A stretch of DNA of 64,000 bases from Takakia lepidozioides (lineage: Eukaryota > Streptophyta > Takakiopsida > Takakiales > Takakiaceae). Position numbers and translations under genes: made by a program. The notes under the pieces are model-generated. The model did no database searches, was not told where the DNA came from, and saw only the letters and a program-made list of their open reading frames with translations. Each line of letters starts with the position of its first letter. The stretch's first letter is position 1. Location: assembly GCA_030704615.1 (NCBI GenBank), contig CM060734.1, positions 29,032,042 to 29,096,041 of the forward strand, read 5' to 3'. Shown one piece after another: positions 22,246 to 33,291 of this stretch.

Positions 22246-22530
22246 TTGGGAGTTAGGCGCGCGCATCAAGCGAGTAACTATGACTTGAAGGGGAGCTTAC
22301 CGAAGTGAGGTGCGCGACAGCACTTGCCAAGGCCCAAGGTCAGGTTGAAGGGCCTCGGAAATTGGCGGTTCCTAGCCCAATGTTGATCATGAGGGAGGAG
22401 TTGACGAGGAGGGCCATGAGAGGCTGAGATAGCAAAGCACCTCGAATTAGTCAAGCCGGGTGAGGGCTTCTACCCTGCTACGCATTCGTGGGGGGGGGGG
22501 GGGGGGGGGGAGGAGGAGCTACGGGCCGGT

Positions 22531-24189
22531 TTGGAGCGGCCTAGCCGATCAGCGATGCCGCCCCCTCAGCCTGAGCGGTCAGCAATGAAGGGCCTGGACT
22601 ACGGGGCGCCGCCGCCGGCTATGGTCGACATCTGGAACCTACTTCCAGCGGCGCTCCGGGAGGGGATAGCACGGGGACTTCCGGCAGCGGGGACTCCTGC
22701 CACATTGGGTGACACTGGGGCCGAGTCGGCCAAGCTTGCAAAGGTGCAACCGTTGCACCTTGCCCATTCCATGTTTTGTCATTTCCTTTGCATGCATGTA
22801 TTTCTTTCTTGTTTGTTTCTTTTTTGAATTTGGGGGGGGGGGGGGTATTCGTCTTCAGGAGGCAGAGACATTCTTGGCCGGTTGGGTGCACTCCCGTGGG
22901 GTTGCCAATGAGGCAGAGCATATGGTGTTGATGAAGGACCCGAACACCAAAGGTAAAAAGAAGAGGCCTCGACCTCCCGAGGTCCCTTTTACCATCAATG
23001 AAGGGGCTGCCGTGGAGAGGGAGAGGAGGGAGAGGGAGAAGGAGAGAGAGGAAGTAGCGGGGAAGGGGAAGGAGGTAGTCGTGGAGAAGGGGAAGGAAAA
23101 GAAGAAGAGGAAGAAGTCCCATGGAGACGACGGGGTGGGTGTGCGTGCGGGGGAGGGCAGTGGGGTAACGAAGGAGGTGGGGAAGGAGCATGCAAAGAAG
23201 GGAGAGGGTGGGAAGAAGAAGAAGAAATCCCGGGGGATAAAGGAGGTGGCCTTGGCAAAGATCGTTGTGCCACCGGTGGAGGTCAATAAGCATGGTGACC
23301 CGTGCGGTGCATTTTGGGCGGCTATGAAGGGGCCAGCCTTCGAACTCGCAATGGCGTGGTTCCCTTGGCACATCGAGTGGGGTGATCAGCACTATGGCCA
23401 GAAGCGAGTATGCCCGTGAGTTAGACCGCCGGTTTCCGGGCAATTGGAGTGAGACAAGGGTGATGGAGATGGTGGGGCAGAACTTGAAGAACAAGAGGTA
23501 CTGTGCCAGACAAAGGATTCGGAGGGCAATGGAAAAGGGGGTCACACCCAACCTTTTGGAATTTCATAGGTTGGCAAATCCTTGAATCATTTCACCTTCC
23601 ATTTGTTGCATGTGCATTAATGAGGTGGATTCAATGCAACGTATGTGTGTAATTCACTAATTGTGGGGGGGGGGGGGGGTGCATAGGTATCGTGGGATGC
23701 GCTCATTGCGGGAGAGAATGATGCGGCAAACAAGGATAAGTTTTAGAGGGCACGCAAAGCAACAACAATCCGCCTTAAGAAGCACAAATCCACACAGAAG
23801 TGGGGCCCCGGCAGATCGAGGGGTTTTATATGTATTTTGTTATGTCTTCTTTCTGGCTCCATCATCGTGAGAAACTGACTTTAATTTGTGGCATGTGTAG
23901 GAAACCATGTTTGAGAGGTTGCCATCTTCGGTAGAGTACGACTACGCCAAGGAGCATGGTTGGCAATCCCTCATGACCAACATGGCCAAGACGGAGGGGA
24001 TGAGTGCACTACAAGGCACTAGTATGGCTGAGGGGGGGGAGGGGGTCATGGCCAGGGATTGGATGAGAGCTATGTGGGTGTTAGGGGAACGCCGCCTGGT
24101 TTATGTGCTCAGGCGAAGGGCGCGGAGTCATCAAGTTCATCGGATAGCTCTGACTCCTCCTCTGACGATGAGGATGAGGATGAGGATGA
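22531..24189 (+). CDS. Multi-exon gene of unknown function with Lys/Glu-rich linker and acidic tail
   Basis: Exon 1 (22531-22743) reads into a donor AAG|GTGCAA. Exon 2 starts after TTCAG at 22859 in phase. Exon 2 carries a long Lys/Glu/Arg-rich low-complexity stretch, then a globular part (CGAFWAAMKGPAFELAMAWF). A 1-nt frame change in a GGGG run near 23375 leads to RFPGNWSETRVMEMVGQNLK, a helical, possibly DNA-binding segment with a basic end. After an intron containing a G-run, the next exon (about 23690) has an in-frame TAG at 23744. Another begins after TGTAG at 23902 (ETMFERLPSSVEYDYAKEHG). The C-terminus is SSSSSDSSDSSSDDEDEDE ending at 24189. Nuclear localisation is plausible from composition. 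Family not recognised. Convergent with gene A. Confidence 0.5.
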
Positions 24190-24239
24190 GTAGTCCCAAT
24201 CCGTGTAGGTCCCAGGGTCAGTCTATTGAACCCTTGTGA

Positions 24240-24835
24240 GAAAAGAATTCAGCTCATTGCTTGTAAATATATTTCCATTTGTACATATATTTCCATCTTC
24301 CATCTTATTCATGTGTCGCACGGCCTCACCCTCGATTCATGCTTGCTTGAACCAATGCAATAAACAAAATTGAGTTAAATCAGAGCAATGGAAGCTCTAA
24401 TGTCTTCCAACACCCAAGAAAGAAACCAGGGAAAAACCCTAAATCACCCCCAATTCACCCCCCAAAATGGGGGCTGCTATTTCATGAGCGGCATGAGCAT
24501 GAGCGGGGAAAAAAAAAGCATGAGCGGACCATTGTGTGTCCACGGAAATAGGGTTAGGAGGCACGGAAATAGGGTCATATGAAGTTGGAATTTGGCACCA
24601 GTGGACTCGTCATAGCAATGAAATGCAACATTTTATTGCAAATTTTGTGGCAAGCCACATCTATACAAGTGTGTCCTAACTGTCATAGCCGGAATGGGCA
24701 CTACTCTCCTACACCCTCCGAGGAACTTGCCCCACCTTCCTCCTCATCCCCCTCATCCCCCCCCATCCTCTGAGCTATGAGATGCATCAGTTCCACTATG
24801 CCTCTCAAAAATACCGTACTCTCCTTGGGGGACTG
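24240..24835. other. Intergenic between convergent genes, nothing recognised
   Basis: Short repeats of 'catgagcggcatgagc' near 24485-24530 and A/T-rich 3'UTR-like sequence. No ORF worth calling. Confidence 0.4.
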
Positions 24836-27800
24836 TCACCTCACCTCCTGGGAATCTTCTGCCTCTTCTCCCCCACTTTCCTCAGCAGAATCCAAGACAA
24901 ATCTACGAGCCTGACGGGCTCTAATAGCTGCTGCCTCCTCCCTCATCTTCATTTTCTTGAGGTTTGCTCCGTCTAAAATCTGTTGTACACGACTAGGTTC
25001 GGAAGACCTCATAATTGACACCGAAGCAAGCTGGGTAGCATAAGTAGGAAGGATGTAGTCCCTTTCTGGACTCGGCATGAAATCCCCCCTGGCAAAAAAA
25101 GGCACGTTCCTCCTGCCCATAAACTGCGGTGTAGACGTCCCTCCTGCAGTACTTGGCATCCTACAGTAAGAACAAATCCACTTCAAGAATGTCAATACCA
25201 ACAGAAGCACAAAGGGTCTTTCAATGAAATAAGAGAGCGAAGGGAGGTGCCTCACAAAATCAGGAGGCAACTTACAATGCGACCACTCACTCGTAAACCG
25301 GGGGCTCCTCGGCCTCGATCCCAACTTGTACCTCCCCCTGCTCCTTGTCGGATTCTTCCTCATCCTCCGAGGATGCCTCTTCTTCTTTCGGCAGACGTTC
25401 AGCCGCTGCAAGTTCGGAGTTGTGGAGGGCAGTATCTGGCTCGAAGGCGAAGACATGCCTGTCGGACAACGTCCCTGCCCACATTGAAGTACCCGATGGA
25501 CAAAGCGGGCAGTTAGTAGCATGCGGCATGCAATTGCAATCGGGCCAGGGGACAAACTGTGCACGTGAAGGCTTACCCGTGCCGCATGTGAGGCCAAGAA
25601 TCCGCCCTTGGACATCCGAGCACGTCTCCATGAGGGTTTGGATGAAAGCAGGGGGTCCGGCTGTACCGCCACGGTTTGCCTGTCTTTGTGTCCTTCGACA
25701 TACTAGAGTGGGGCACATAGTTGTAGAGGACATCGTAGGTGACAGGGTCCACAGCGGCATCAACAAGACGACCGTCGTTGCGGAATTTGAACGTAGACCC
25801 TCTCTTCACAAAACAATATGCCTCAAACACTAATGTCTGCACATCCAACAAAAGAGGGATTAACTCCAGGGTCTAGTTCAGATACACCACAATATGAAGT
25901 GAATGCAATAGATTGATAACTTACACTCTGGCCCTCTGTTCGCAACCCCTGCGTATTGATGCAGAACCATTTTTTGAGGAGAACCGGGGTGACACTTTTC
26001 GGTGTCCACCTTGCCACAACATTGTCTGTGGTCTTTCCTCTTGTGGCAAGGACCACAATACATCCACCATCATCCAGGAGCATCCCCGCCAGCCCAAACC
26101 TGGCTCTCCAGTAGTCCTCAGTAAACCTGTTCCAGGTGGGTACACCACCCAGGCCCTCCAGCAGCTCCCCATCTGGAATATCGAGGAGAATCATATCGCA
26201 GGCTCTCTCCACCTCAAACCCCCCCCCCCTGAGTGCTCTTGCAATCCGTGCTCATAGCCGTGAAGAATTCCATCATGGATTCGAAACCACGGGTGTCTTT
26301 AGGCTCTATACTGGGAGCCCTCTTCTTGGCTTTCCCCTTCAGCTCCTCCACAGACTTGCTGTGTGCCACCTTCTTCGCCCTGGCAGCCAGAGTGTCAAGG
26401 AAGCTCTCATTGACACATTGGATGATGGTTGGGGGTTCTAGCTTTGGCCTCTGCGGAAACGTCACCGCCGAATACCGCCGTGTAGGCTCGCCCTCAAATG
26501 CCAACTTCTTGGCAGAGCCAGTCCCAGTCCGAACTGACTTGGGAACCCGGACGACCGGTGACAGCAGTAGCAGTCGCAGGACCTTGCACAAAGTCGTCGT
26601 CGGAGTCACTCCCTTGGGGCCCCTCCCGCGCCTCCTCTGGTGCCCCGGTGGTTTTCTGTTTTTTGGGGGTTACTGTACTCCCCTGTTTCCGTGTCCTTTT
26701 CTTTTGACCTTTATTCTTCTCATTCAATTTCTCCTGAATACCTGCCTAAGCAAGCTCTGCCGCTTTCTAGGACTTGGTAAGCGCTTTCGCCTCCTTTGGA
26801 CCCATCGGAGGCAGCGGAGCCCGGTTTCGTCGGGCCTCCACATCCAGCTTCAATTGAAACTCGGATGAGTCGAGCGAGCCGAGCGGAAGGTCCACATACC
26901 AAGGGCAGTTGCGCAAATGTTCCAGATGCCACTCCTTCACGATAACGTCAGTGTACATGGAGTCAGCCCCAGGGTTCCTCCATGCGAGGAAGAATGGCGG
27001 CTCGAAGGACAGATGACCTTTCTCCAAAAGAGAGAACTTGTTGTACCTGCATTCAAGAAACACACACAGAATGAGGTCTCGGGAACAAGGTAAATTTTAG
27101 GGAATGAAACTGCAAAATAGACGCGAAAAATTGCGCCGAATTTCCAGTTTCGGTGCTAGCCACCCCAGGGACTGAGCCATTTTCGGGGCCCTGAACTGGA
27201 AATTCGGCGCCATTTTCCCAGATTGGGGCCAAAAATGGTTAAGTCCCAGAACTGACTGCGGCCGCAACTGGAAAAATGGCGCCGAATTTCCAGTTTCGGT
27301 GCCAGCCACCCCAGGGACTGAGCCATTTTCGGGGCCCTGAACTGGAAATTCGGCGCCATTTTCCCAGATTGGGGCCAAAAATGGTTAAGTCCCAGAACTG
27401 ACTGCGGCCGCAACTGGAAAAATGGCGCCGAATTTCCAGTTTCGGTGCCAGCCACCCAAGGGACTTAGCCATTTTCGGGGCCCTGAACTGGAAATTCGGC
27501 GCCATTTTCCCAAGTTGGGGCCAAAAATGGCTAAGTCCCAGAACTGACTGGGCCCGGAACTGGAAAAATGGCGCCGAATTTCCAGTTTCGGTGCCAGACA
27601 CCCCAATGACTTAGCCATTTTCGGGGCCCTGAACTGGAAATGCGGCGCCATTTTCCCAGGTTGGGGCCGAGAATGGCTAAGTCCCAGATTTGACGGGGCC
27701 TGCAACTGGAAAAATGGCGCCAAATTTCCAGACTGAGTGCCAGCCATCCCCCAGGGCCCGAATCTGGAAATTCGGCGCCATTTTTCCAAGGACTTCTTCA

Positions 27801-28979
27801 CAACTAATTTTCATGCGCCACATAAGGCCTCTTAAATCCTCGAAATGTAGGGACTAAAAAGAAAGGCATCGCGTATGTACCTGTACAGAAGGCGCATTGC
27901 CGCTTTGTCCGCGTTCGGCTGGTCGGTGAACTCGTGGCTCCGGCGGGCATGGGGTATCTCTCGAAAGAATAGGTCGGTTTTGTAGAGCAGAAAGTACCTC
28001 GTCACATAGTCGCGTAGGCTCTCTGCTTCACTAGAAATCTCCAGCTTGAACTGATGTGTTTGTGTGTCAAGCTGCTCTTGCGCATTCGTCGTCACCTGTG
28101 GACATTCTCCATCCAACCGCTTTCCTCAAAAAATACAATAAATCCATCCGATACAAGAGTAGAAGCCCCAAATGAAGCGTGGGAAAGTACCTGAAACCAC
28201 CATGTCATGCGGTTCATCCACATGTCGAATGTGGGGTCGGACAGTTTGTCGGGTTTGGGGAAGCTCCACATATCCCTTGTACTTTGGGAACCATTCCAGA
28301 TTTGGAGCCACCGGGTCTGTCCAACCACCCAGCATATTAGTAAGCGCCAAACACCACAACAACAAATTGCTGCCACGACAATTTGGTTAAGAATGTATAA
28401 CCTTTTCTGTTGCATCCACACAGGATGTGGCTAGACGATGCAGCTTCTCCAATGTCATCGTGGGCTTTAGAGCGCGGGAGTAGTGCTTCCCCACCTCCAC
28501 CAGAAAGTCGGCACCAAGGGCGGGATCAGCTATGGCCACGTACTTTACCATCCGCGACTTGTACTTTATGCGGGCCTTCGCCTCCGCAACTTTGAGATAC
28601 GATTCCAGTGCCGGGAGGGTTAGTTTCTTCTCCTCTGACTCCATGTAGAACCTCCGCGCATGTGCCAAATCCTGCTGAATTTTCGTCTGTCAAGAATGCA
28701 CAGATATGATTAGAAATCCTGGTCAACACTTTTTCGTCTATTGGGGGAGGAGAGACAGATAAGTTGAACAAAACAGTCAGGAGCTTTACCCGAAATATGT
28801 AGTCCACCATGGCGTCCATGCTCAGCCTATACCAGGTTCTGTCTGCCTTTGCCTCCGACTTGCGCAACAGGTCGGCACTAAGCGAATTGGCAAACTCTTG
28901 CACCCCCTGCTTCCCGACATCCTTCACTCGGAAGAGCATATGGGACAAGTTGGTGGCAATGAAGGCATTCTCAGTCACC
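24836..28979 (-). CDS. Gene A, 3' exons: N4/N6-type DNA methyltransferase fold with DIPDG motif
   Basis: Exons fit GT-AG rules and reading phase: 28979-28790, 28686-28402, 28316-28191, 28095-27881, 27046-25925, 25836-25577, 25474-25291 and 25160-24836. The long exon encodes a Lys-rich linker, then CDMILLDIPDG in the position of catalytic motif IV (normally DPPY/W), followed by YWRARFGLAGMLLDDGG and a strand CIVVLATRG. The next exons give TGKPW and motif I-like LGLTCGTGTLS, then HVFAFEPDTALHNSELAAAERL, the usual SAM-binding end of this class (motif IV before motif I). An acidic C-terminus follows. DNA adenine/cytosine-amino methylation is the family role; the changed motif IV makes activity doubtful. 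In-frame TAGs (26767, 26746), a G10-run frameshift (about 26225) and 1-nt shifts near 26530 and 25690 suggest decay or sequence error. Exons 5' of the retroelement continue at 40158-41777. Confidence 0.65.
27100..27800. repeat. 146-bp tandem satellite, about 4.7 units, in an intron of gene A
   Basis: The marker GAATTTCCAG or its variant recurs at 27138, 27284, 27430, 27576 and 27722, exactly 146 bp apart each time. Each unit contains GAACTGGAAATTCGGCGCCA and its inverse AATGGCGCCGAATTTCCAGT, so units can fold. The array fills most of the intron between exons 28095-27881 and 27046-25925. Confidence 0.9.
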
Positions 28980-29071
28980 CTGCAATGCCACATTTCCATT
29001 AAACAATACATAAATGAGAATTTGCAACAAATATGACGATTGGCAATGAAATGACTGTTTCAAATTTAAAG

Positions 29072-29075
29072 TTCC
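29072..29075 (+). repeat. Left target-site duplication TTCC of gypsy element
   Basis: TTCC precedes the element start TGTCAAG and recurs at 40130-40133 right after its end GACA. Only 4 bp, so coincidence is possible, but removing the element and one TTCC restores a normal 120-bp intron. Confidence 0.55.
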
Positions 29076-29402
29076 TGTCAAGTTATTTTACCACTAGTGT
29101 GAAACTAGCTAGGAAATAGCTAGCTTTTACATATTGACATTTGGGATTGGCCCAAGTATCAATCCAGGGGTCAAGGCAGATTTAGGCCCTGGAGTGGTTA
29201 TCTTCACGGCAAGCGCGGGAGGCTCATCTTTCTCGAGTTGAGCCTCACCGCGCCTAGCTATGGCGCCGTAGTGTGGATTCCCCATGGCGTGGGGTGCACT
29301 TGGCTTGACTTGTATTTGAGTGATGAGGTTATATATGCATGAGTTTATGCTTCAGCTTTGTGAGCTCGTATGAGCTTGTGCTTGTATTCTTCTTCTTTAT
29401 CA
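29076..29402 (+). repeat. Repeat A1 of gypsy element (327 bp, contains TATA)
   Basis: TGTCAAG...TTTATCA, identical in length and almost in sequence to 39637-39963. TTATATATGCATGAG near 29327-29341 is a likely TATA box. It abuts host intron on its left, with no copy of repeat B before it. Confidence 0.85.
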
Positions 29403-31813
29403 CTCGAGAAAGATGAGCTCGTATCTGTGAGTGCCAGATACGAGTTAGTTGTAGCACTTGTGGTTTTTGCTTGAGAATGAGAGAAACCAAGTTGTTATGC
29501 AAGGAGCACCATGGAGCTCTTGGTTGTTAGAAGCGGAGGCGATGTGGGTTACGAGGTGGTAGACCTTGGCATTCGCTCTTCAGCTTCAGAGATGAAAGCA
29601 CCATGCTGCAGGTAATTCCAGAGCACCTTGATGGTTTCAGATTGTGTACATGCATGAGCAAGCACGATTGGGAAGAGGACCAGTCAAGAGCAGGTTATAG
29701 TGGCTTTGGGGTGCAAAGCTGAGAACTGGACCTGGGAATGCGAGCTTTCATTGTGTGAAGGATTGCAAGACCAAGCGAAAGGGCTGATTTGGCTTGGGGC
29801 AAATCAATGCACTTTGTGGAGTATGGTGAGATTGGGTTTCAATCTCGAGCTTCAGCATTGAGAGGGCTCTTGTCATGGCAAGAGCAGGGCTGGAACAGGA
29901 GCTAAGAGGTGCGGCAAGGCCATGGAATGTGCACCTAGGGTTTCAGAGCTTGGAAGAAGAGCTCTGGCACCACAAGAGAAGTGTCTTGTGGCTGGAAATG
30001 TAAGCCTTAGGGTTTCAAGAGCTTGGCAAAGGCTGTGGAGTGCTTAGTCTTGTCTTAGAGAGCATCAAGGAGCCAAGGAGCCAAGATAGGGGGCTGATAT
30101 CTCTTGTGTGAAGAGGTTGCATGTGTGGAGCATGTATTCAGCTCATTGAAGCTTCCATCTTCAAGCTTGGAGGGCAAGCAAGGAAGAGGGAAGGGCTGAC
30201 TTCCCTTATGTGAGGGCAATGTATGTGTGGAGCATGCTATCAGCCTGGTGAAGGCTTGCACTTTTAGGTGTGGGAGTGCAAGAAAGGAAGGAAGGGGCTG
30301 GTTTCCCTGTAGGGCATGTAGAGCATGCTTTCAGCCTGCTGAAGCTTGTATTTTCAGGTTTGTGGGTGCAAGAAATGAAGCAAAGGAGCTGATTCTCTTA
30401 TGGTGAGAGTGGGGCATGTGTGGAGCATGCCTTCAGCCCATTGAGGCTCTTGTTTTCAAGCCTTAGAGAGCTAGAACGGAAGGTCTAGGGCTGGTTTCCA
30501 CTTGGAGTGAAAGAAAAGCACTTGTAGGGCCTATGTGAGTTGGGGTTTCAACTTCAAGCTTGAAGGGAGCGCAACTCTTGAAGCAACAGGTGTAGAGGGC
30601 TGGAATAGGCTCTAAGACAGATGCTATGGCCAATGAGAGTGCTTGAATGAGTGCTCACAAGGGCTGGGAACCAGCAGGGCTTGGTTGTTTGCCATTGAGT
30701 TTAGTGGCGTGTTTGGGGAGGCTAAGTGAGAAAGAAGGCTTGGTTTGTGGCAACCACCTCATGGCTTAGGGCTACTATGGTGGTGTGTGGGAGCCGAAAG
30801 AGCAAGGATACCTTGCTGATTTCCTCACAGCCACCATAGCTCGGTGGAAAGAAGCCTAGAGTCCAAGAGACACAAACCCTAGCTTGGCGTGGCTAAACCC
30901 CTTGGAGAAATGGCTAAACTGCCAGAGCGGCCATGGGTGGGGCTGTGATGGGCTGTGACAGGCTGTGACAGGCTGTGGCAAGCTGTGACGGGCTATGAGG
31001 GGCTGTGACAGGCTGTGCCCTGTGCCCTGTGGGGCTGTGACGGGCTGTGTCAGGCTGTGGCGAGCTGTGACGGGCTGTGAGGGGCTGTGACAGGCTGTGC
31101 CCTATGGCCTCTGGGGCTGTGACGGGCTGTGACAGGCTGTGGCAAGTTGTGACAGGCTGTGATGGGCTGTGACAGGCTGTGCCCTGTGGCCTGTGGGGCT
31201 GTGACGGGCTGTGACAGGCTGTGGCCAGCTGTGACGGGCTATGAGGGGCTGTGACAGGCTGTGCCCTGTGCCCTGTGGGGCTGTGACGGGCTGTGTCAGG
31301 CTGTGGCGAGCTGTGAGGGGCTGTGACAGGCCGTGCCTGAGGCCTTTGAGGCTGTGACGGGCTGTGAGGGGCTATGACAGGCTGTGCCCATGGCCTTTGA
31401 GGCTGTGACGGGCTGTGAGGGGCTGTGACAGGCCGTGCCTGAGGCCTTTGGGGCTGTGATGGGCTGTGAGGGGCTGTGACAGGCCGTGCCTGAGGCCTTT
31501 GGGGCTGTGATGGCTGTGACCAGTGAGCTGTGTGGGCCTGTGCTGGTCTGTGGTGGCCCGTGTTGACCTGTGGACGGCCTGTGCTGACTCGTGGAGGCAC
31601 TGGTGGACTGCCTAAGGACTGGCATGTGGTCTGGAAGGCCGAATTTTGAAGCTCGTGGAGGTCGGTTTGAGGAGTATCTTCATGATATTCCCATGGTCAT
31701 GCAAGTACAGGTGTAGGCTATGTTAGGAACTTAGTATTCCAAACCATAAGCCGCAACAGGTTCTCTACCCGGTTACCTTGTGAAGAGGGGGTTAGGGACA
31801 TGTTCATGACCGG
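29403..31813 (+). other. Leader of gypsy element with (GGCTGTGA)-type array
   Basis: About 2.4 kb without plus-strand coding signal. From about 30940 to 31530 it is a dense array of GGCTGTGACGGGCTGTGA-like units with GCCCTGTGGCC spacers. The minus-strand ORFs reading SPSQPQRPQA are by-products of this array. Before it, 'gtgtggagcatg...tcagcc' segments recur near 30120, 30230, 30310 and 30420. Confidence 0.6.
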
Positions 31814-33291
31814 TTGAGTGTCAACACGGAGGTGCCACTAGTTGCTGGGGACAGTGCCGGTTCGAGCACTAGCGATACTAGTGGGTACACGAGACGAGGT
31901 GTGCGGTTTCCTGTAACAGTGCGTTGGCATTCAGAAAGACAAACGTGGACATTGCAGTTCACCAGTACAGATGAATACTGCAACAGCAGTAGTGCAGAAA
32001 GATCAGCACCCGCAGGCCACCTTCACCTCCTGTGTCTTCCACGGAAGGTTCTGATTCGGATTGTGAATCAGGAGGACTCATACCGGCGGTGCAAGTTGTT
32101 TCTTTGCCATTGTTGTGGGACACAATGGAGGAGATGTATGGAGCTACCAAGGGGCCACGAAGGTACTCTGGGGCGGTGGGCACCATCGAGTTGGATGATT
32201 TTATCCAAGAGTTTGATAGTTGGTGTGATTTGCAGCAAATGCGCAATCCACAACTATTTACGCCTTTCATGGCATGGAAGGGGCTGTTTCGGCACCTTGA
32301 GGGGCCGCCTATGGATGATTACCATGAGTTCAGGCGGGGGCATGAGGTTGAGATCGAGGAGTGGAGGATGTACTGGTCACCCAACTATGTCTCCATCACT
32401 AGGGGCACTAGAGCCACGAGGGCAGTGGCTACACCTGCCGCTGCACCGGCAGCTTCAGCAAGTAGCAGTGGGACTGGTGGTACAGTAGCTACGACGTCCA
32501 CCCAAGCCACTACCGCACCAGCACTAGCACCCGTGCCTGCCTTCAACCCTGTTGTGGAGTTCTTCGAAGAGTTGAGAGGGAACTACCAAGGGGTGAGGAC
32601 AGAGAAGTTACGGAGCTTGCAAGAGTTCCAACGGAAGCCGACCGAGAGCTTGAGGGAGGCTTTCACTCGCATGAGGCGCTTGATAAATGTAACCCAAGGG
32701 GTTACGGAAGCTCAGGCAGTCCAATTCTGGTATGGGATATTGGACAAGGAGCTGAGGAGAAGGGTGCGGGATGCAACTCTCCTACAAGCGGCCCAACCCA
32801 CCTTAGCAAATGTGTTTTTGCTAGCAGAGCGGATAGAGCTCAACATGGTGGAGGAACGAGTGGTCATGGTGGGATTTGCTAAGGAGACACCACGGGGTAG
32901 TGGTGCTCCTAGCCAACCACTACCCCAACGTGCTCAAGGCAACAAGGGGGCTCAGGTGAAGCTCAGGGAAGGGCAGAGAGGACCTCAGATGCAGGGGTCT
33001 CTCCCTTCATTTGCTGGCCAACAACGGGCGGATGTGGTGTGCTGGACATGTGGAGGACCCCATGTCAAGAAGGATTGCCCAGAGGGAGGCAAAGGGCCGG
33101 CACAGTTGCAGTGTGGGCATTGTGGCAAGCACGGGCATGGAGAGACCCAGTGTTATGGTTTGCATCCTGAGTTGCGCCCAGGCCAGTTCCAAGGGTGGCC
33201 GGGGGCGAGGTGGAGCAGTCCAGAGAGGACGAGGTGGCCAGCCACGAGGGCAAGCTCAACATGGCCAAGGACGCGGAGGTCAAGGTGTTGA
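31814..33291 (+). CDS. gag: Gag polyprotein of gypsy element
   Basis: Likely start ATG at 31814 (MSVNTEVPL). A 1-nt change near 31990 moves into the frame open to 33291. The middle shows a retrotransposon Gag pattern (LREAFTRMRRL, FWYGILDKELRRRV). Two zinc knuckles follow: CWTCGGPHVKKDC (spacing 2-3-4) near 33040 and CGHCGKHGHGETQC (spacing 2-4-4) near 33110. An Arg/Gly-rich stretch is read naturally in the next frame, so Gag and the downstream ORF overlap with a +1 shift near 33190-33290. Ty3 uses +1 frameshifting, but a simple indel is equally possible. Gag packages element RNA in cytoplasmic particles. Confidence 0.75.

Noticed and set aside
21645-22288. Long ORFs across the N-run
   Set aside because: They consist of translated N and have no meaning.
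27097-27801. Minus-strand ORFs with repeated Trp/Lys units
   Set aside because: Translations of the 146-bp satellite, a multiple-free period that cycles frames; they lie inside an intron of gene A.
30914-31625. Minus-strand Pro/Gln/Ser/His repeat proteins
   Set aside because: They are the antisense translation of the GGCTGTGA array in the gypsy leader, with period-driven composition in more than one frame.
33011-33190. Start of the protease/methyltransferase ORF at ATG 33011
   Set aside because: This part overlaps the Gag zinc knuckles in another frame and reads as non-protein; coding in this frame becomes credible only at the RG-rich stretch near 33190.
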